46,444 nucleotides of DNA from Thiocystis minor (GCF_016653465.1 NZ_NHSQ01000070.1:1-46444), one strand, 5' to 3'; shown: positions 32,335-41,642, counted from the first letter of the stretch. Notes: generated by a model not told the origin, from the letters alone. Translations and numbers: made by a program.

Positions 32335-34209
32335 ATGGATCCCGATTTTCTCCGCTACTACAACCGCGAACTCCAGTTCATCCGCGAGATGGGCGCCGAA
32401 TTCGCCCGCGACTATCCCAAGATCGCCGGGCGTCTCGGCCTGGAAGGCTTCGAGTGCGCCGACCCCTATGTCGAGCGCCTGCTGGAGGGCTTCGCCTTTC
32501 TCACCGCGCGGGTCCAGCTCAAGCTTGACGCGGAGTTTCCCAACTTCACCCAGCATCTGCTGGAGATGGTCTATCCGCACTATCTGGCCCCGGTCCCCTC
32601 GATGGCGGTGGTGCAATTCCAGCCCGATCCGGCCAAGGGGGATCTCGCCAGCGGCTTCACGATTCCGCGCGGCAGTAGCCTGCGCAGCATCCTCGGCAAG
32701 GGCGAACGCACGGCCTGCGAGTACCACACCGCCGCGGATGTCACGCTCTGGCCGATCGAGCTGATCGAGGCCAGACCGCTGGCCGTCACCTCCGCCCTGG
32801 CCGTCGGAGCGGAGGGCGTCAAGGGAATCAAGGCCGGCGTGCGTTTCCGCTTGCGGGTCGCGCCCGGATTGACTTTCGACCAGCTTCCCCTCGACCGCCT
32901 CCGTTTCTTTCTGCGCGGCGGCGGCGCACTGCGCATGCGTCTCTACGAACAATTGCTTGGCCACGCGCTTGCCGTGGTGGTCAGGCCGGCCACGCAACCG
33001 ACACCCTGGCAGATCCGGCTGGACCCCGGCCATCTGCGGCCAGTCGGTTTCGACGATGCCGAGGCGCTGCTCCCGCACGGACCGCGATCCTTTCAGGGCT
33101 ACCGGCTGCTCCAGGAATATTTCGCCTTCCCCGACCGGTATCTTTTCGTCGAGTTCACCGGATTGCAGGACGCCGTGCGCCGTTGCGCCGGGACTGAATT
33201 GGATCTCATCGTCCTGCTCGACCAGGGCGGCATCCTTGATGAGGATGCCTTCGACGCTTCCTATTTTTCGCTCTACTGCTGCCCCGCGATCAATCTTTTT
33301 CCCAAGCGCGCCGATCGGATCCATCTGAGCGACCAGACCGACGAGCATCATGTGATCCCGGACCGCACCCGACCGCTGGACTTCGAGATCTTCGGCATCC
33401 AGGAGGTGGTCGGCATCGGTGCCCATGCCGATCCCGAGCAGGAGTTTCTGCCGTTCTATGCCTCGCGCGACCTGATCGGCGCACGAGAGCGCCCCGCCTA
33501 CTACACGGTCCATCGCCTGCCGCGCCTGCCATCCGCCCAGCAGCGACTGCGCGGCCCGCGCTCCAGTTATCTCGGCGGCGAGGTCTTTCTCGCCCTCGTG
33601 GACGCGGACGACGCCCCCTATCGCCACCATCTGCGACAACTGGCGGTCGGCGCACTCTGTACCAATCGTGACCTGCCGCTCCAGCTTCCGCTCGGCAAGG
33701 GCAACACCGACTTCAGCCTGGAGATCAGCGCCCCGGTCCAGTCCATCCGCTGCATTGCCGGTCCGACCAGGCCCCGCCCCTCGTTCCCGAAGGGCGACAG
33801 CGCCTGGCGCCTGATCAGCCACCTCTCGCTCAACTATCTGTCGCTGAGCAATCAGGATGCCGAGCAGGGCGCGAGCGCCCTGCGCGAACTCCTGGCGCTC
33901 TATGGCGATCTGAACGACGCCGCCACCCATCGGCAAGTCGAGGGCGTGCGCGCGGTGCGCACCACGCCGATCACCCGGCGTCTGCCTGGGCCGGGCCGCG
34001 TCACCTTCGCCCGCGGGCTTCAGATCACCCTGACCCTCGATCCCGCTGCCTTCGAGGGCAGCGGCGTCTTTCTGCTGGGGGCCGTGCTGGAGCAGTTTTT
34101 CGCGAAATATGTCTCGATCAATTCCTTTACCGAAACGATCGTCACGACCCCCGATCACGGAGAGGTTATGCGCTGGCCGGCGAGAATTGGACGGCGTCAC
34201 ACCAGTTAA
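32335..34209 (+). CDS. tssF: Type VI baseplate protein TssF
   Basis: This is a 624-residue protein. The N-terminus DPDFLRYYNRELQFIREMG and the GLEGFECADPYVERLLEGFA block are diagnostic, with FPNFTQHLLEMVYPHYLAP following. DLFDQGG-like and FFAKYVSINSFTET segments near the C-terminus also match. TssF and TssG form the wedge of the baseplate with TssE and TssK. It starts one base after tssE and ends 39 bases before tssG. Confidence 0.95.
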   Translation: MDPDFLRYYNRELQFIREMGAEFARDYPKIAGRLGLEGFECADPYVERLLEGFAFLTARVQLKLDAEFPNFTQHLLEMVYPHYLAPVPSMAVVQFQPDPAKGDLASGFTIPRGSSLRSILGKGERTACEYHTAADVTLWPIELIEARPLAVTSALAVGAEGVKGIKAGVRFRLRVAPGLTFDQLPLDRLRFFLRGGGALRMRLYEQLLGHALAVVVRPATQPTPWQIRLDPGHLRPVGFDDAEALLPHGPRSFQGYRLLQEYFAFPDRYLFVEFTGLQDAVRRCAGTELDLIVLLDQGGILDEDAFDASYFSLYCCPAINLFPKRADRIHLSDQTDEHHVIPDRTRPLDFEIFGIQEVVGIGAHADPEQEFLPFYASRDLIGARERPAYYTVHRLPRLPSAQQRLRGPRSSYLGGEVFLALVDADDAPYRHHLRQLAVGALCTNRDLPLQLPLGKGNTDFSLEISAPVQSIRCIAGPTRPRPSFPKGDSAWRLISHLSLNYLSLSNQDAEQGASALRELLALYGDLNDAATHRQVEGVRAVRTTPITRRLPGPGRVTFARGLQITLTLDPAAFEGSGVFLLGAVLEQFFAKYVSINSFTETIVTTPDHGEVMRWPARIGRRHTS

Positions 34210-34248
34210 ACCGCCTCCGGCATGACTCTGACCAAGTGATGGTGTCCG

Positions 34249-35277
34249 ATGACAAAGACCGCTTTCCACGATGGACGCCGTTCGGCATTGCTGCTTGCGC
34301 TGCAAGCGGCGCCTCACCGCTTCGGCTTCTTCCAGGCGCTGCGTCTGCTGGAATGCGCCGATCCCGAGCGTCCACGGCTCGGCCAGACCGCGCGTCCAAC
34401 CGAGGAACCGCTGCGGCTCGGTCAGGATCCATCGCTCAGCTTCGCCCCCTCCGCGCTGGCCGGTTTCGCGCCGGGAGCGCCTGGTCGTCCGCCCCGGATG
34501 TCGGTGTTCTTTCTCGGGCTCTTCGGCCCCAATGGACCGCTGCCGCTGCACTTGAGCGAATACGCCCGCGACCGTGAGCGCAACGCCGGCGATCCGACCT
34601 TTGCGCGCTTCGCGGACATCTTCCACCACCGCATCCTGGTGCTCTTCTATCGCGCCTGGGCCAACGCGCGCCCCACGGTGAGCTTCGACCGTCCCGAGAC
34701 CGACCGCTTCGGCATCTATCTGGGCGCGCTGTTCGGACAGGGCATGCCGGCGTTGCTCGCACGCGACGCCATGCCGGATCTGGCCAAGCGCCACTATGCC
34801 GGCCACCTGGCGACGCAAACCCGGCATCCGGAGGGGCTGGCCGCGATCCTGGCCGATTTCTTTCGGGTCTCCGCCCGGATCGAGGAGTTTGTCGGACACT
34901 GGCTCGATCTTCCCCGCGAATCCCAATGGCGGCTCGGCGCCTCGCCGGAAACGGGCAGTCTGGGACTGACGACCGTGGTCGGCGCGCGCGTCTGGGATCG
35001 ACAGTACAAATTCCGCATCCTGCTCGGCCCGCTCGGATTGAGCGACTATCGCCGCCTGCTTCCTGGAGGCGAAAGTCTGCCGAAGCTGGTCGCCATCGTG
35101 CGTAACTATCTGGGCGACGAACTCGACTGGGATCTCAACCTCATCCTGCGCAAAGAGGAAACGCCGCCGATCCGACTCGGCGCGCAGGGACAATTAGGCT
35201 GGACGACCTGGCTGACCCATCGCGCGCCGGACAGGGATCCGGCGGATCTGAAGTTACAACCGCTGCGATTTAATTAA
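34249..35277 (+). CDS. tssG: Type VI baseplate protein TssG
   Basis: This 342-residue protein opens with APHRFGFFQALRLLE-type sequence (hydrophobic FFQALRLLE core) and continues with LGQDPSLSFAPSALAGF, the MSVFFLGLFGPNGPLPLHL block and a DIFHHRILVLFYRAWA helix. The C-terminus has GWTTWLTHR. Length is typical (about 330-350). It is the last baseplate gene before clpV. Its TAA lies one base before palindromic element copy B. Confidence 0.95.
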   Translation: MTKTAFHDGRRSALLLALQAAPHRFGFFQALRLLECADPERPRLGQTARPTEEPLRLGQDPSLSFAPSALAGFAPGAPGRPPRMSVFFLGLFGPNGPLPLHLSEYARDRERNAGDPTFARFADIFHHRILVLFYRAWANARPTVSFDRPETDRFGIYLGALFGQGMPALLARDAMPDLAKRHYAGHLATQTRHPEGLAAILADFFRVSARIEEFVGHWLDLPRESQWRLGASPETGSLGLTTVVGARVWDRQYKFRILLGPLGLSDYRRLLPGGESLPKLVAIVRNYLGDELDWDLNLILRKEETPPIRLGAQGQLGWTTWLTHRAPDRDPADLKLQPLRFN

Positions 35278-35278
35278 A

Positions 35279-35365
35279 TTAAACCGCGCCCAGCGCGGCA
35301 GGTGAGGTATTCAGATTGGAACAACCTCGGCAGCCTCTGTGACTGTCGGAGTGGGCGCGGTTTAA
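35279..35365. repeat. Stop-codon-associated palindromic element, copy B
   Basis: TTAAACCGCGCC (35279-35290) and GGCGCGGTTTAA (35354-35365) form a perfect 12-base inverted repeat around an 87-base unit that starts one base after the tssG stop codon (TAATTAAATTAAACC). The right flank GCGATT matches GTGATT beside copy A. The interior differs from copy A, so mostly the arms are conserved. Confidence 0.8.
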
Positions 35366-35383
35366 GCGATTAAAAATAAACGA

Positions 35384-35446
35384 CAACTGACAACTGACAA
35401 CTGACAACTGACAACTGACAACTGACAACTGACAACTGACAACTGA
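35384..35446. repeat. Nine perfect tandem copies of a 7-base unit upstream of clpV
   Basis: CAACTGA occurs nine times without a mismatch (63 bases). It begins 18 bases after palindromic element B and ends 27 bases before the clpV ATG, next to its GAGGAGAA ribosome site. It is non-coding as far as I can judge. Heptanucleotide tandem repeats of similar sequence are known from filamentous cyanobacteria. Perfect short repeats slip readily, so copy number may vary between strains. Confidence 0.9.
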
Positions 35447-35473
35447 AGACGATCCGACGAGGAGAACCCCAAC

Positions 35474-38224
35474 ATGCCTGACATCAGTCGCGTCGCCCTT
35501 TTCGGCAAGCTTAACCGGCTCGGTTACAAGGCCATCGAAAGCGCCACCGTCTTCTGCAAGCTGCGCGGAAATCCCTATGTGGAACTGGTGCACTGGATCC
35601 ACCAGATTCTGCAACTGCCGGATTCCGACCTGCACCGTATCGTCAAGCAATTCAACCTCGAACCCGCGCGGCTTGCCCGCGACATCACCGAATCGCTCGA
35701 CCGCCTCCCCGCCGGCTCGACCTCGATCTCCGACCTCTCCGCCCATGTCGAGGAAGCCGTCGAGCGCGGCTGGGTCTATGGCACCCTGATGTTCAAGGAA
35801 TCCAAGGTCCGCACCGGTCATCTGATCGTCGGCATCCTCAAGACTCCGGGGCTGCGCAACGCATTGCCGGGCATCTCGAAGGAATTCGACAAGGTCAAGG
35901 TCGAGACGCTCTGCGAGCGCTTCGGCGAGATCGTCGGCGGCTCGCCTGAGGAATCCATGGGCGCCCAGGATGGTTCTCAGGTTGGCGCCGCCGCGCCCGG
36001 CGAGGCGAGCGACGCAATCGCTCCAGCCTCAATGGGCAAGCAGGAGGCGCTCCAGCGCTTCACCGTGGATCTGACCGAACAGGCGCGCACCGGCAAGCTC
36101 GATCCCATCGTCGGACGCGACGCCGAGATTCGTCAGATCGTCGACATCCTCATGCGCCGACGTCAGAACAACCCGCTGCTGACCGGCGAGGCCGGCGTGG
36201 GCAAGACCGCCGTGGTCGAAGGCTTCGCGCTCAAGATCGTGGCCGGCGATGTCCCGCCGCCGCTCAAGGATGTCACCCTGCGCACGCTCGACGTGGGACT
36301 GCTCCAGGCCGGCGCCAGCATGAAGGGCGAATTCGAGCAACGGCTGCGCTCGGTCATCGAAGAGGTGCAAGCCTCGCAGAAACCCATCATCCTCTTCATC
36401 GACGAGGCCCATACCCTGGTCGGCGCGGGTGGGGCGGCCGGCACCGGCGACGCGGCCAACCTGCTCAAGCCGGCGCTCGCGCGCGGCACCCTGCGCACGG
36501 TCGCCGCCACCACCTGGGCCGAATACAAGAAGCACATCGAGAAAGACCCGGCGCTGACCCGCCGTTTCCAGGTCGTGCAGATCGGCGAACCGAGCGAGGA
36601 CAAGGCCATCCTCATGATGCGCGGCGTCGCCTCCACTATGGAACAGCACCACAAGGTCCAAGTGCTCGACGAGGCCCTGGAGGCGTCCGTGAGGCTGTCG
36701 CACCGCTACATCCCGGCGCGCCAGCTCCCCGACAAATCGATCAGCCTGCTCGACACCGCCTGCGCGCGCGTCGCCATCAGCCAGCACGCCGTCCCGCCCG
36801 AGGTCGACGATTGCCGCAAGCGCATCGCCGCGCTGGAGAACGAACTGGCCATCATCCGGCGCGAGACCGCGGTCGGCATCGAAACCGCCGAGCGCGAGTC
36901 GGCGGCGGCGGAAAAACTGGCCGGAGAGCAGGCGCGTCTGGCCGAGGTCGAGGCGCGCTGGGAGCAGGAAAAGGCGCTGGTGGAGAAGATCCTCGCCCTA
37001 CGCGCTCAACTGCGCGGAACCAGCAGTACGGTCGAGGCGGCTCCCGATGCCCCCCCTGGGAGCGCGGGCGTCCCGCCCGCCAAGGACGCCGAACCAACGC
37101 CTGCCGTCGCGGCGAACGTCCCCAGCGACCCCGAGCGCGGCGCGCTCCTCGCCGAACTCAAGGATCTGCAAAGCCAACTCCACGCCATGCAGGGCGACCG
37201 CCCGCTCATCCTGCCCACCGTCGACCATCAGGCGGTCGCCGCCGTGGTCGAGGGCTGGACCGGCATCCCGGTCGGGCGCATGGTCAAGAACGAACTGGAG
37301 TCCATCCTCAAACTCGCCGACACCCTGGAGCAGCGCATCATCGGCCAGCGTCACGCGCTCGACATGATCGCCCGGCGCATCCAGACCTCGCGCGCCAAAC
37401 TCGACAACCCCAACAAACCGATCGGCGTCTTCCTGCTCGCCGGCACCTCCGGCGTCGGCAAGACCGAAACCGCGCTCGCGCTCGCCGAGGTGCTTTATGG
37501 CGGCGAGCAGAACGTCATCACCATCAACATGAGCGAGTACCAGGAGGCGCACACCGTCTCCACCCTCAAGGGCGCGCCGCCCGGCTATGTCGGCTATGGC
37601 GAGGGCGGCGTACTCACCGAAGCGGTGCGCCGCCGGCCCTATTCGGTGGTGCTCTTGGACGAGGTCGAAAAGGCGCACCCCGACGTGCATGAAATCTTTT
37701 TCCAGGTCTTCGACAAAGGCTGGATGGAGGATGGCGAGGGGAGGGTGATCGATTTCAAGAATACGTTGATTCTGCTGACGACCAATGCGGGGACCGAATT
37801 GATTACCCGGCTGTGCGCGGATCCCGATCTGATGCCCGAGCCGGAGGGGATCGCCAAGGCGCTGCGCGAGCCGTTATTGAAGGTGTTTCCGCCGGCTCTG
37901 CTGGGTCGGCTAGTGACCATTCCCTATTATCCGCTCAATGACGAGATGATCGGCGCCATTGCCCGATTGCAATTGGGGCGGATTGCCCGGCGGGTGTGGG
38001 AAAATCATAAGATTCCCTTCTCCTACGACGACGAGGTCGTGAAACTCATTGCCTCGCGTTGTACGGAATTGGAGAGTGGAGGGCGGATGATCGATGCGAT
38101 TCTCACGAATACCGTCCTGCCACGCATCAGCGAGGAATTCCTGACCCGGATGATGGAAGGGAAGCCGATTGAGCGGGTGCAGGTAAGTGTTCGGGATGGG
38201 GAGTTCGGGTATGGTTTCGAGTGA
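35474..38224 (+). CDS. clpV: Type VI AAA+ unfoldase ClpV (TssH)
   Basis: This is a 916-residue ATPase. The N-domain (about 1-160) starts DISRVALFGKLNRLGYKAIE, the ClpV type. The first AAA+ domain has Walker A GEAGVGKT (238-245) and Walker B ILFIDEAHTLVG. The second has GTSGVGKT (657-664) and VVLLDEVEKAHPDV. IPVGRMVKNE is the linker before the second domain. Residues about 517-556 are a proline/alanine-rich stretch (EAAPDAPPGSAGVPPAKDAE) in the helical middle region, partly encoded by a palindromic repeat. ClpV disassembles contracted TssBC sheath. The ribosome site GAGGAGAA supports the ATG. Confidence 0.97.
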   Translation: MPDISRVALFGKLNRLGYKAIESATVFCKLRGNPYVELVHWIHQILQLPDSDLHRIVKQFNLEPARLARDITESLDRLPAGSTSISDLSAHVEEAVERGWVYGTLMFKESKVRTGHLIVGILKTPGLRNALPGISKEFDKVKVETLCERFGEIVGGSPEESMGAQDGSQVGAAAPGEASDAIAPASMGKQEALQRFTVDLTEQARTGKLDPIVGRDAEIRQIVDILMRRRQNNPLLTGEAGVGKTAVVEGFALKIVAGDVPPPLKDVTLRTLDVGLLQAGASMKGEFEQRLRSVIEEVQASQKPIILFIDEAHTLVGAGGAAGTGDAANLLKPALARGTLRTVAATTWAEYKKHIEKDPALTRRFQVVQIGEPSEDKAILMMRGVASTMEQHHKVQVLDEALEASVRLSHRYIPARQLPDKSISLLDTACARVAISQHAVPPEVDDCRKRIAALENELAIIRRETAVGIETAERESAAAEKLAGEQARLAEVEARWEQEKALVEKILALRAQLRGTSSTVEAAPDAPPGSAGVPPAKDAEPTPAVAANVPSDPERGALLAELKDLQSQLHAMQGDRPLILPTVDHQAVAAVVEGWTGIPVGRMVKNELESILKLADTLEQRIIGQRHALDMIARRIQTSRAKLDNPNKPIGVFLLAGTSGVGKTETALALAEVLYGGEQNVITINMSEYQEAHTVSTLKGAPPGYVGYGEGGVLTEAVRRRPYSVVLLDEVEKAHPDVHEIFFQVFDKGWMEDGEGRVIDFKNTLILLTTNAGTELITRLCADPDLMPEPEGIAKALREPLLKVFPPALLGRLVTIPYYPLNDEMIGAIARLQLGRIARRVWENHKIPFSYDDEVVKLIASRCTELESGGRMIDAILTNTVLPRISEEFLTRMMEGKPIERVQVSVRDGEFGYGFE
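37057..37082. repeat. REP-like palindrome inside the clpV linker
   Basis: GCGGGC (37064-37069), a GTCCC loop and GCCCGC (37075-37080) follow TGGGA. The unit TGGGAGCGCGGGCGTCCCGC is familiar to me as a very common dispersed GC-rich palindrome in several proteobacterial genomes. Here it is translated in frame as GSAGVPPA within a region that is otherwise a flexible linker. Confidence 0.55.
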
Positions 38225-38275
38225 TTCGAACAGTCTGCATTCTATTTTTTATCACTGACCCGAGGATGTTACGTC

Positions 38276-38740
38276 ATGGCGCGAGTCTATTTAGCTCCGA
38301 CAATCCAGGCGCTACCGCTTGTCTATTCAGTGGATAGTCCGGTCGGCCCAAATTGCATCAATAAACGCGACGATGTGCTCTTGGTCCAGTTTTTTCTGAA
38401 AGTCATTAGCGAGCATGATCGACTCTATCTGCCGCCAGGCCAGAGTCCGATGCAGATCGACGGTATTCAGGGGCCTCAGACCGCGGCGTTTATTCGTCAG
38501 TATCAGCTCGAAAATAGCAGAAGAAATCCGGGCGCCACGGCTGGCGGAGGACTCAAGCAGGACGGCGTCGTTCACCCTGTCCAGGCTGGCAGCATCTTTG
38601 GCTCGGTTGGCCATACGCTTTATACGATCGTGGCCATGAACCATTCCTATAGTCTAGCTCGTGGCCTCGAAATGCTGCGTGATATTACCAAGGATCCGCT
38701 GTTCCCCGGCGCGTTACGGCCATCGCTTGCGGTCGGATGA
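38276..38740 (+). CDS. Peptidoglycan-binding-like protein downstream of clpV
   Basis: This is a 154-residue protein without a signal peptide. Residues about 28-78 resemble a PG-binding-1 repeat: CINKRDDVLLVQFFLKVI, a MQIDGIQGPQT turn and AAFIRQYQ. The C-terminal half (GHTLYTIVAMNHSYSLARGLE) is unassigned. A GAGGATGTT ribosome site precedes the ATG, 51 bases after clpV, so it is probably the last gene of the type VI operon. With no export signal, it may be a cargo or accessory factor handled by the secretion system; this is inference. Its last 27 bases overlap the convergent kinase gene. Confidence 0.65.
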   Translation: MARVYLAPTIQALPLVYSVDSPVGPNCINKRDDVLLVQFFLKVISEHDRLYLPPGQSPMQIDGIQGPQTAAFIRQYQLENSRRNPGATAGGGLKQDGVVHPVQAGSIFGSVGHTLYTIVAMNHSYSLARGLEMLRDITKDPLFPGALRPSLAVG

Positions 38741-40855
38741 TTTGGTGGAAGATCGCTGCGACGGAGGCTCGCTCGGAATGACGGCGCCGATCACCGGCAA
38801 TTCGATCCGGAATTCGGAGCCGGGTTCGCGGTTGACAACCTCGACCCGGCCGCCCATGGCGAGGGTCAGCCGCTGGACCAGAGCGAGTCCGATACCGGTG
38901 CCGGCAATGGCGCGGGTCGTGGCTTCGGTGCCACGATAGAAGAGCTGGAAGATCCGCGCGCGTTGCCCGCGGGGGATACCGGGGCCGAAATCGCGCACGC
39001 TCACCCGCAACCAATCCGTTTCCGCTTCCTCGCAGCCGATCACGATTCGACGGGGTTGCGCGCCGGCGGCGAATTTGAGCGCGTTGTCCACCAGATTGAT
39101 GAGGATCTGAACGAAGGCATCCGGATCCGCCTGGACGAAGACATCGCGGTCGCAGTGCATGTCCAGTTGAAAGCCGGCGCGTGCGATCGGCGAGACGATG
39201 CGTTCGCGCGCCATGGTCATGAGTTCCAGGATCGCCACCGGCCTTGGCTCAAGCACCAGTGCGTCACGCCCGATGCGCGCGAGTTGCAGCACATTGGCGA
39301 TCAGGTGCGAGAGGCGTTCGCTCTCCTCCTGGATGAAGCGGTAATAGGTCGCCTTGCGCTCCTCGGTGGCGAACCCTGCACGCAGCATTTCGGCGTACAT
39401 CCGAATCGAGGTCAGCGGGGTCTTGAGTTCATGACTGACGGCCGAGACGAAGTCCTGCTGCTGGCGCACCAGCGTGATCTGACTCACGCCCAGCCGATAC
39501 ATCAGTCCGGCGCCCGCCAGCACCACCAGCCCCAGGGCCGCGGCCATCCAGCCGATCACGGTCGCTCCGGGCGGGCTGGGCAGACGGCTGACGCTGAAGA
39601 GGAGTTCCAGTCCGCCGAAGGGTTCGCGCAAACGGGTGCGGTAGAGCAGCGCGCCGCTCAGGGGCGGCTCGCTCATCCGATAGTCGCGCGCGGTCATGGC
39701 CCGGAAGGCCGCGAGCACCTCGCCGCGATAAGCCACGATTAGGTCGCTGGTTCGGGCCAGCGCGGTGGCCGCGAAGGGACTGCCGACGAGTCGGTCCAGG
39801 AAGGCTGTCTGTTCGATCAGCGCGCCCTGGATGATGCGTTCGCCGTCGCGCCAGACGCCGCGGAACAGCAGCAGATGCCCGCTGTCCAGTCGGCCCAGTT
39901 CGTAAGGCTCGATGGCGGTTTCAAACAATTGCACGGACTTCGAAGGAGGCGCCGCATTGGTTTGAAGGCGAGCCTTGCGGTCGGGGCTCCGGGAGATGGC
40001 GGGCGCGGGCGCATCCTCCCGTTTGCGCTGACCGCGCTCCGCCAGTCCCGTATCCAGATCCAGTTCTTCGACGCGGCCAAGGGTCTTGCGTTTCTCCAGC
40101 GCCGGCCCCGGCATGACCTTGTCGGAGGCGAGTCGCTCGAACGCGGCCTGGGACAATCGATTGGAGGTTTCGGATTGGCGTCGAGCCGATACGCCGGTTG
40201 ACGCGAGGCTTGCCGCCTGGGTGTCGGCGGCTTGCGCGTTGGGGGCCGCACGAGTGGACTCCTCGCGCAACTCCCCCTGTCGCTCAGTGTCCATGCTGTC
40301 CGCGCCCACGCTCACGCCCGCGCCCGCGGCGGCGATGGCGTCTTGATTCCGCTCGCGAGCATTCCGTTCGACGAGACGATTCCCGATCAGAATCCCCTCG
40401 ATCCGCCGGGCCTGTGTCTGACGCAGGGCCAGCTCGGCCGGACCGATGCCGAACTCGGCGGGCGAGGCGCCCGGCTCCGGCAACAACGGCGTGCTGAAAC
40501 GTCCGTCGGCGGCAACCTGGAACCAACCCAGCAGACCCGCAATGGCCGTGTTCTCCGGCAGTTCCGCCAGGGGCGAGCGACGGGGATAGGGGTTGACCGG
40601 GTCGTCCGCGCCGATCAGAAAGCGGTATTCCTCGATGTCGCGGGCGTCCTCGGTCTGCACGAGCGTGGCGAGTGCATCGTCGACCCGGCTGGCAAGCTCC
40701 TCGGCGGCGACCTGCTGCTGCCGGAAGGCTTCCCATTTGATCTGGTCGAAGGCTTTAAGGACGAGCAGCAGACTGGGAACCGACAGGGCGAGCACGAAGA
40801 GGCCGATGCCAAGTCGCAGCCGAAACAAGGCACGGCCGGTCGTCGAGCCGGTCAT
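38714..40855 (-). CDS. Sensor histidine kinase with large periplasmic domain
   Basis: This is a 713-residue inner-membrane kinase. The first membrane helix is at about 13-35 and the second at 432-454; between them lie nearly 400 periplasmic residues. The H-box SAVSHELKTPLTSIRMYAE has phosphorylatable His475. The N box is VDNALKFA, followed by RDFGPGIP and GTGIGLALVQRL. The sensor part contains a long low-complexity insert (about 162-305, rich in A, Q, R, S) flanked by two more ordered parts. The signal sensed is unknown. Its ATG overlaps the stop of the upstream regulator gene (ATGA), and the pair is divergent from the PspA-like operon. Confidence 0.92.
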   Translation of the reverse strand: MTGSTTGRALFRLRLGIGLFVLALSVPSLLLVLKAFDQIKWEAFRQQQVAAEELASRVDDALATLVQTEDARDIEEYRFLIGADDPVNPYPRRSPLAELPENTAIAGLLGWFQVAADGRFSTPLLPEPGASPAEFGIGPAELALRQTQARRIEGILIGNRLVERNARERNQDAIAAAGAGVSVGADSMDTERQGELREESTRAAPNAQAADTQAASLASTGVSARRQSETSNRLSQAAFERLASDKVMPGPALEKRKTLGRVEELDLDTGLAERGQRKREDAPAPAISRSPDRKARLQTNAAPPSKSVQLFETAIEPYELGRLDSGHLLLFRGVWRDGERIIQGALIEQTAFLDRLVGSPFAATALARTSDLIVAYRGEVLAAFRAMTARDYRMSEPPLSGALLYRTRLREPFGGLELLFSVSRLPSPPGATVIGWMAAALGLVVLAGAGLMYRLGVSQITLVRQQQDFVSAVSHELKTPLTSIRMYAEMLRAGFATEERKATYYRFIQEESERLSHLIANVLQLARIGRDALVLEPRPVAILELMTMARERIVSPIARAGFQLDMHCDRDVFVQADPDAFVQILINLVDNALKFAAGAQPRRIVIGCEEAETDWLRVSVRDFGPGIPRGQRARIFQLFYRGTEATTRAIAGTGIGLALVQRLTLAMGGRVEVVNREPGSEFRIELPVIGAVIPSEPPSQRSSTKSSDRKRWP

Positions 40856-41556
40856 GTCTCCCCGGCCAGGAGTCGGTAACCAACCCCGCGTACCGTGATC
40901 AGCAGGCGCGGAGCGGCGGGATCGGACTCGATCTTACGGCGCAATTTGGCGATATGAATGTCGACGGTCCGGGTCTCCAGTCCGCAATCCCGCGCGTAAC
41001 CCCAAACCTTGTTCAACAGCTCCTCGCGCGATACCGCCCGCTCGCCGTGGGTGGCCAGATAGTCGAGGATCGCCACCTCGCGGCGGGTGAAGGGGATTTC
41101 CTCGGTGCCGCGCCGCCCGGTCAGGCTTCGGCGATCCAACTCCAGGTCGCCCAGTCGAAGCTGCGCGACATCCGCGTCCGGTCCGCCACTGCGACGCAGC
41201 ACCGCCCGCACCCGCAGCACCAGCTCGGTGATCGAGAAGGGCTTGGCGATATAGTCATCTGCCCCCAGCCGCAGCCCCTGGATAATGTCGGCATCGGCGG
41301 TGCGGGCCGTGAGCATGATGATCGGCTGGCAGCGATCGACCGCGCGCACCCGGTCGCAGATGGCGAAGCCGTCCAGGCCGGGGAGCATGAGATCGAGCAG
41401 GATCAGATCAAAGGTGCCCGAGAGCGCCTTGGTCAACCCGTTCGGGCCATCCTCGGCCGTTTCCACGTCATAGCCGTGGTAGATGAAGAGGTCCGTCAAG
41501 CCGACCCGGATCGGCTCTTCGTCTTCCACGATCAGAAGTCGCGATCGATGGGGCAT
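40852..41556 (-). CDS. OmpR-family response regulator
   Basis: This 234-residue regulator has a receiver domain with acidic pocket Glu11/Asp12, phospho-acceptor Asp55 (LILLDLMLPG), Thr83 and Lys105 (AKPF). The C-terminal winged helix runs from about 135 and ends with LLNKVWGYARDCGLETRTVDIH and VRGVGYRLLAGE. It is first in the two-gene operon with the kinase, coupled through an ATGA overlap. It may act on the direct repeats at 41643-41658 between itself and the PspA-like operon. Confidence 0.95.
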   Translation of the reverse strand: MPHRSRLLIVEDEEPIRVGLTDLFIYHGYDVETAEDGPNGLTKALSGTFDLILLDLMLPGLDGFAICDRVRAVDRCQPIIMLTARTADADIIQGLRLGADDYIAKPFSITELVLRVRAVLRRSGGPDADVAQLRLGDLELDRRSLTGRRGTEEIPFTRREVAILDYLATHGERAVSREELLNKVWGYARDCGLETRTVDIHIAKLRRKIESDPAAPRLLITVRGVGYRLLAGET

Positions 41557-41642
41557 GGCGATGAATGGCCTCGTTGGCCAGGGTGATTCACAACAACGCC
41601 GATCACTCTAAACGCGGTTGACATCGCTCGCCAGTGCATCTC

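Noticed and set aside
32305-35193. A 962-codon open frame on the minus strand
   Set aside because: It lies antisense to tssF and tssG, which have clear family sequence. GC-rich third positions keep the opposite strand open. The translation has no domain and shows the composition of a reverse frame.
35384-35446. Heptamer repeat as CRISPR or as coding DNA
   Set aside because: The unit is 7 bases with no spacers. A minus-strand frame through it gives a repetitive SVVSCQL peptide with no start signal.
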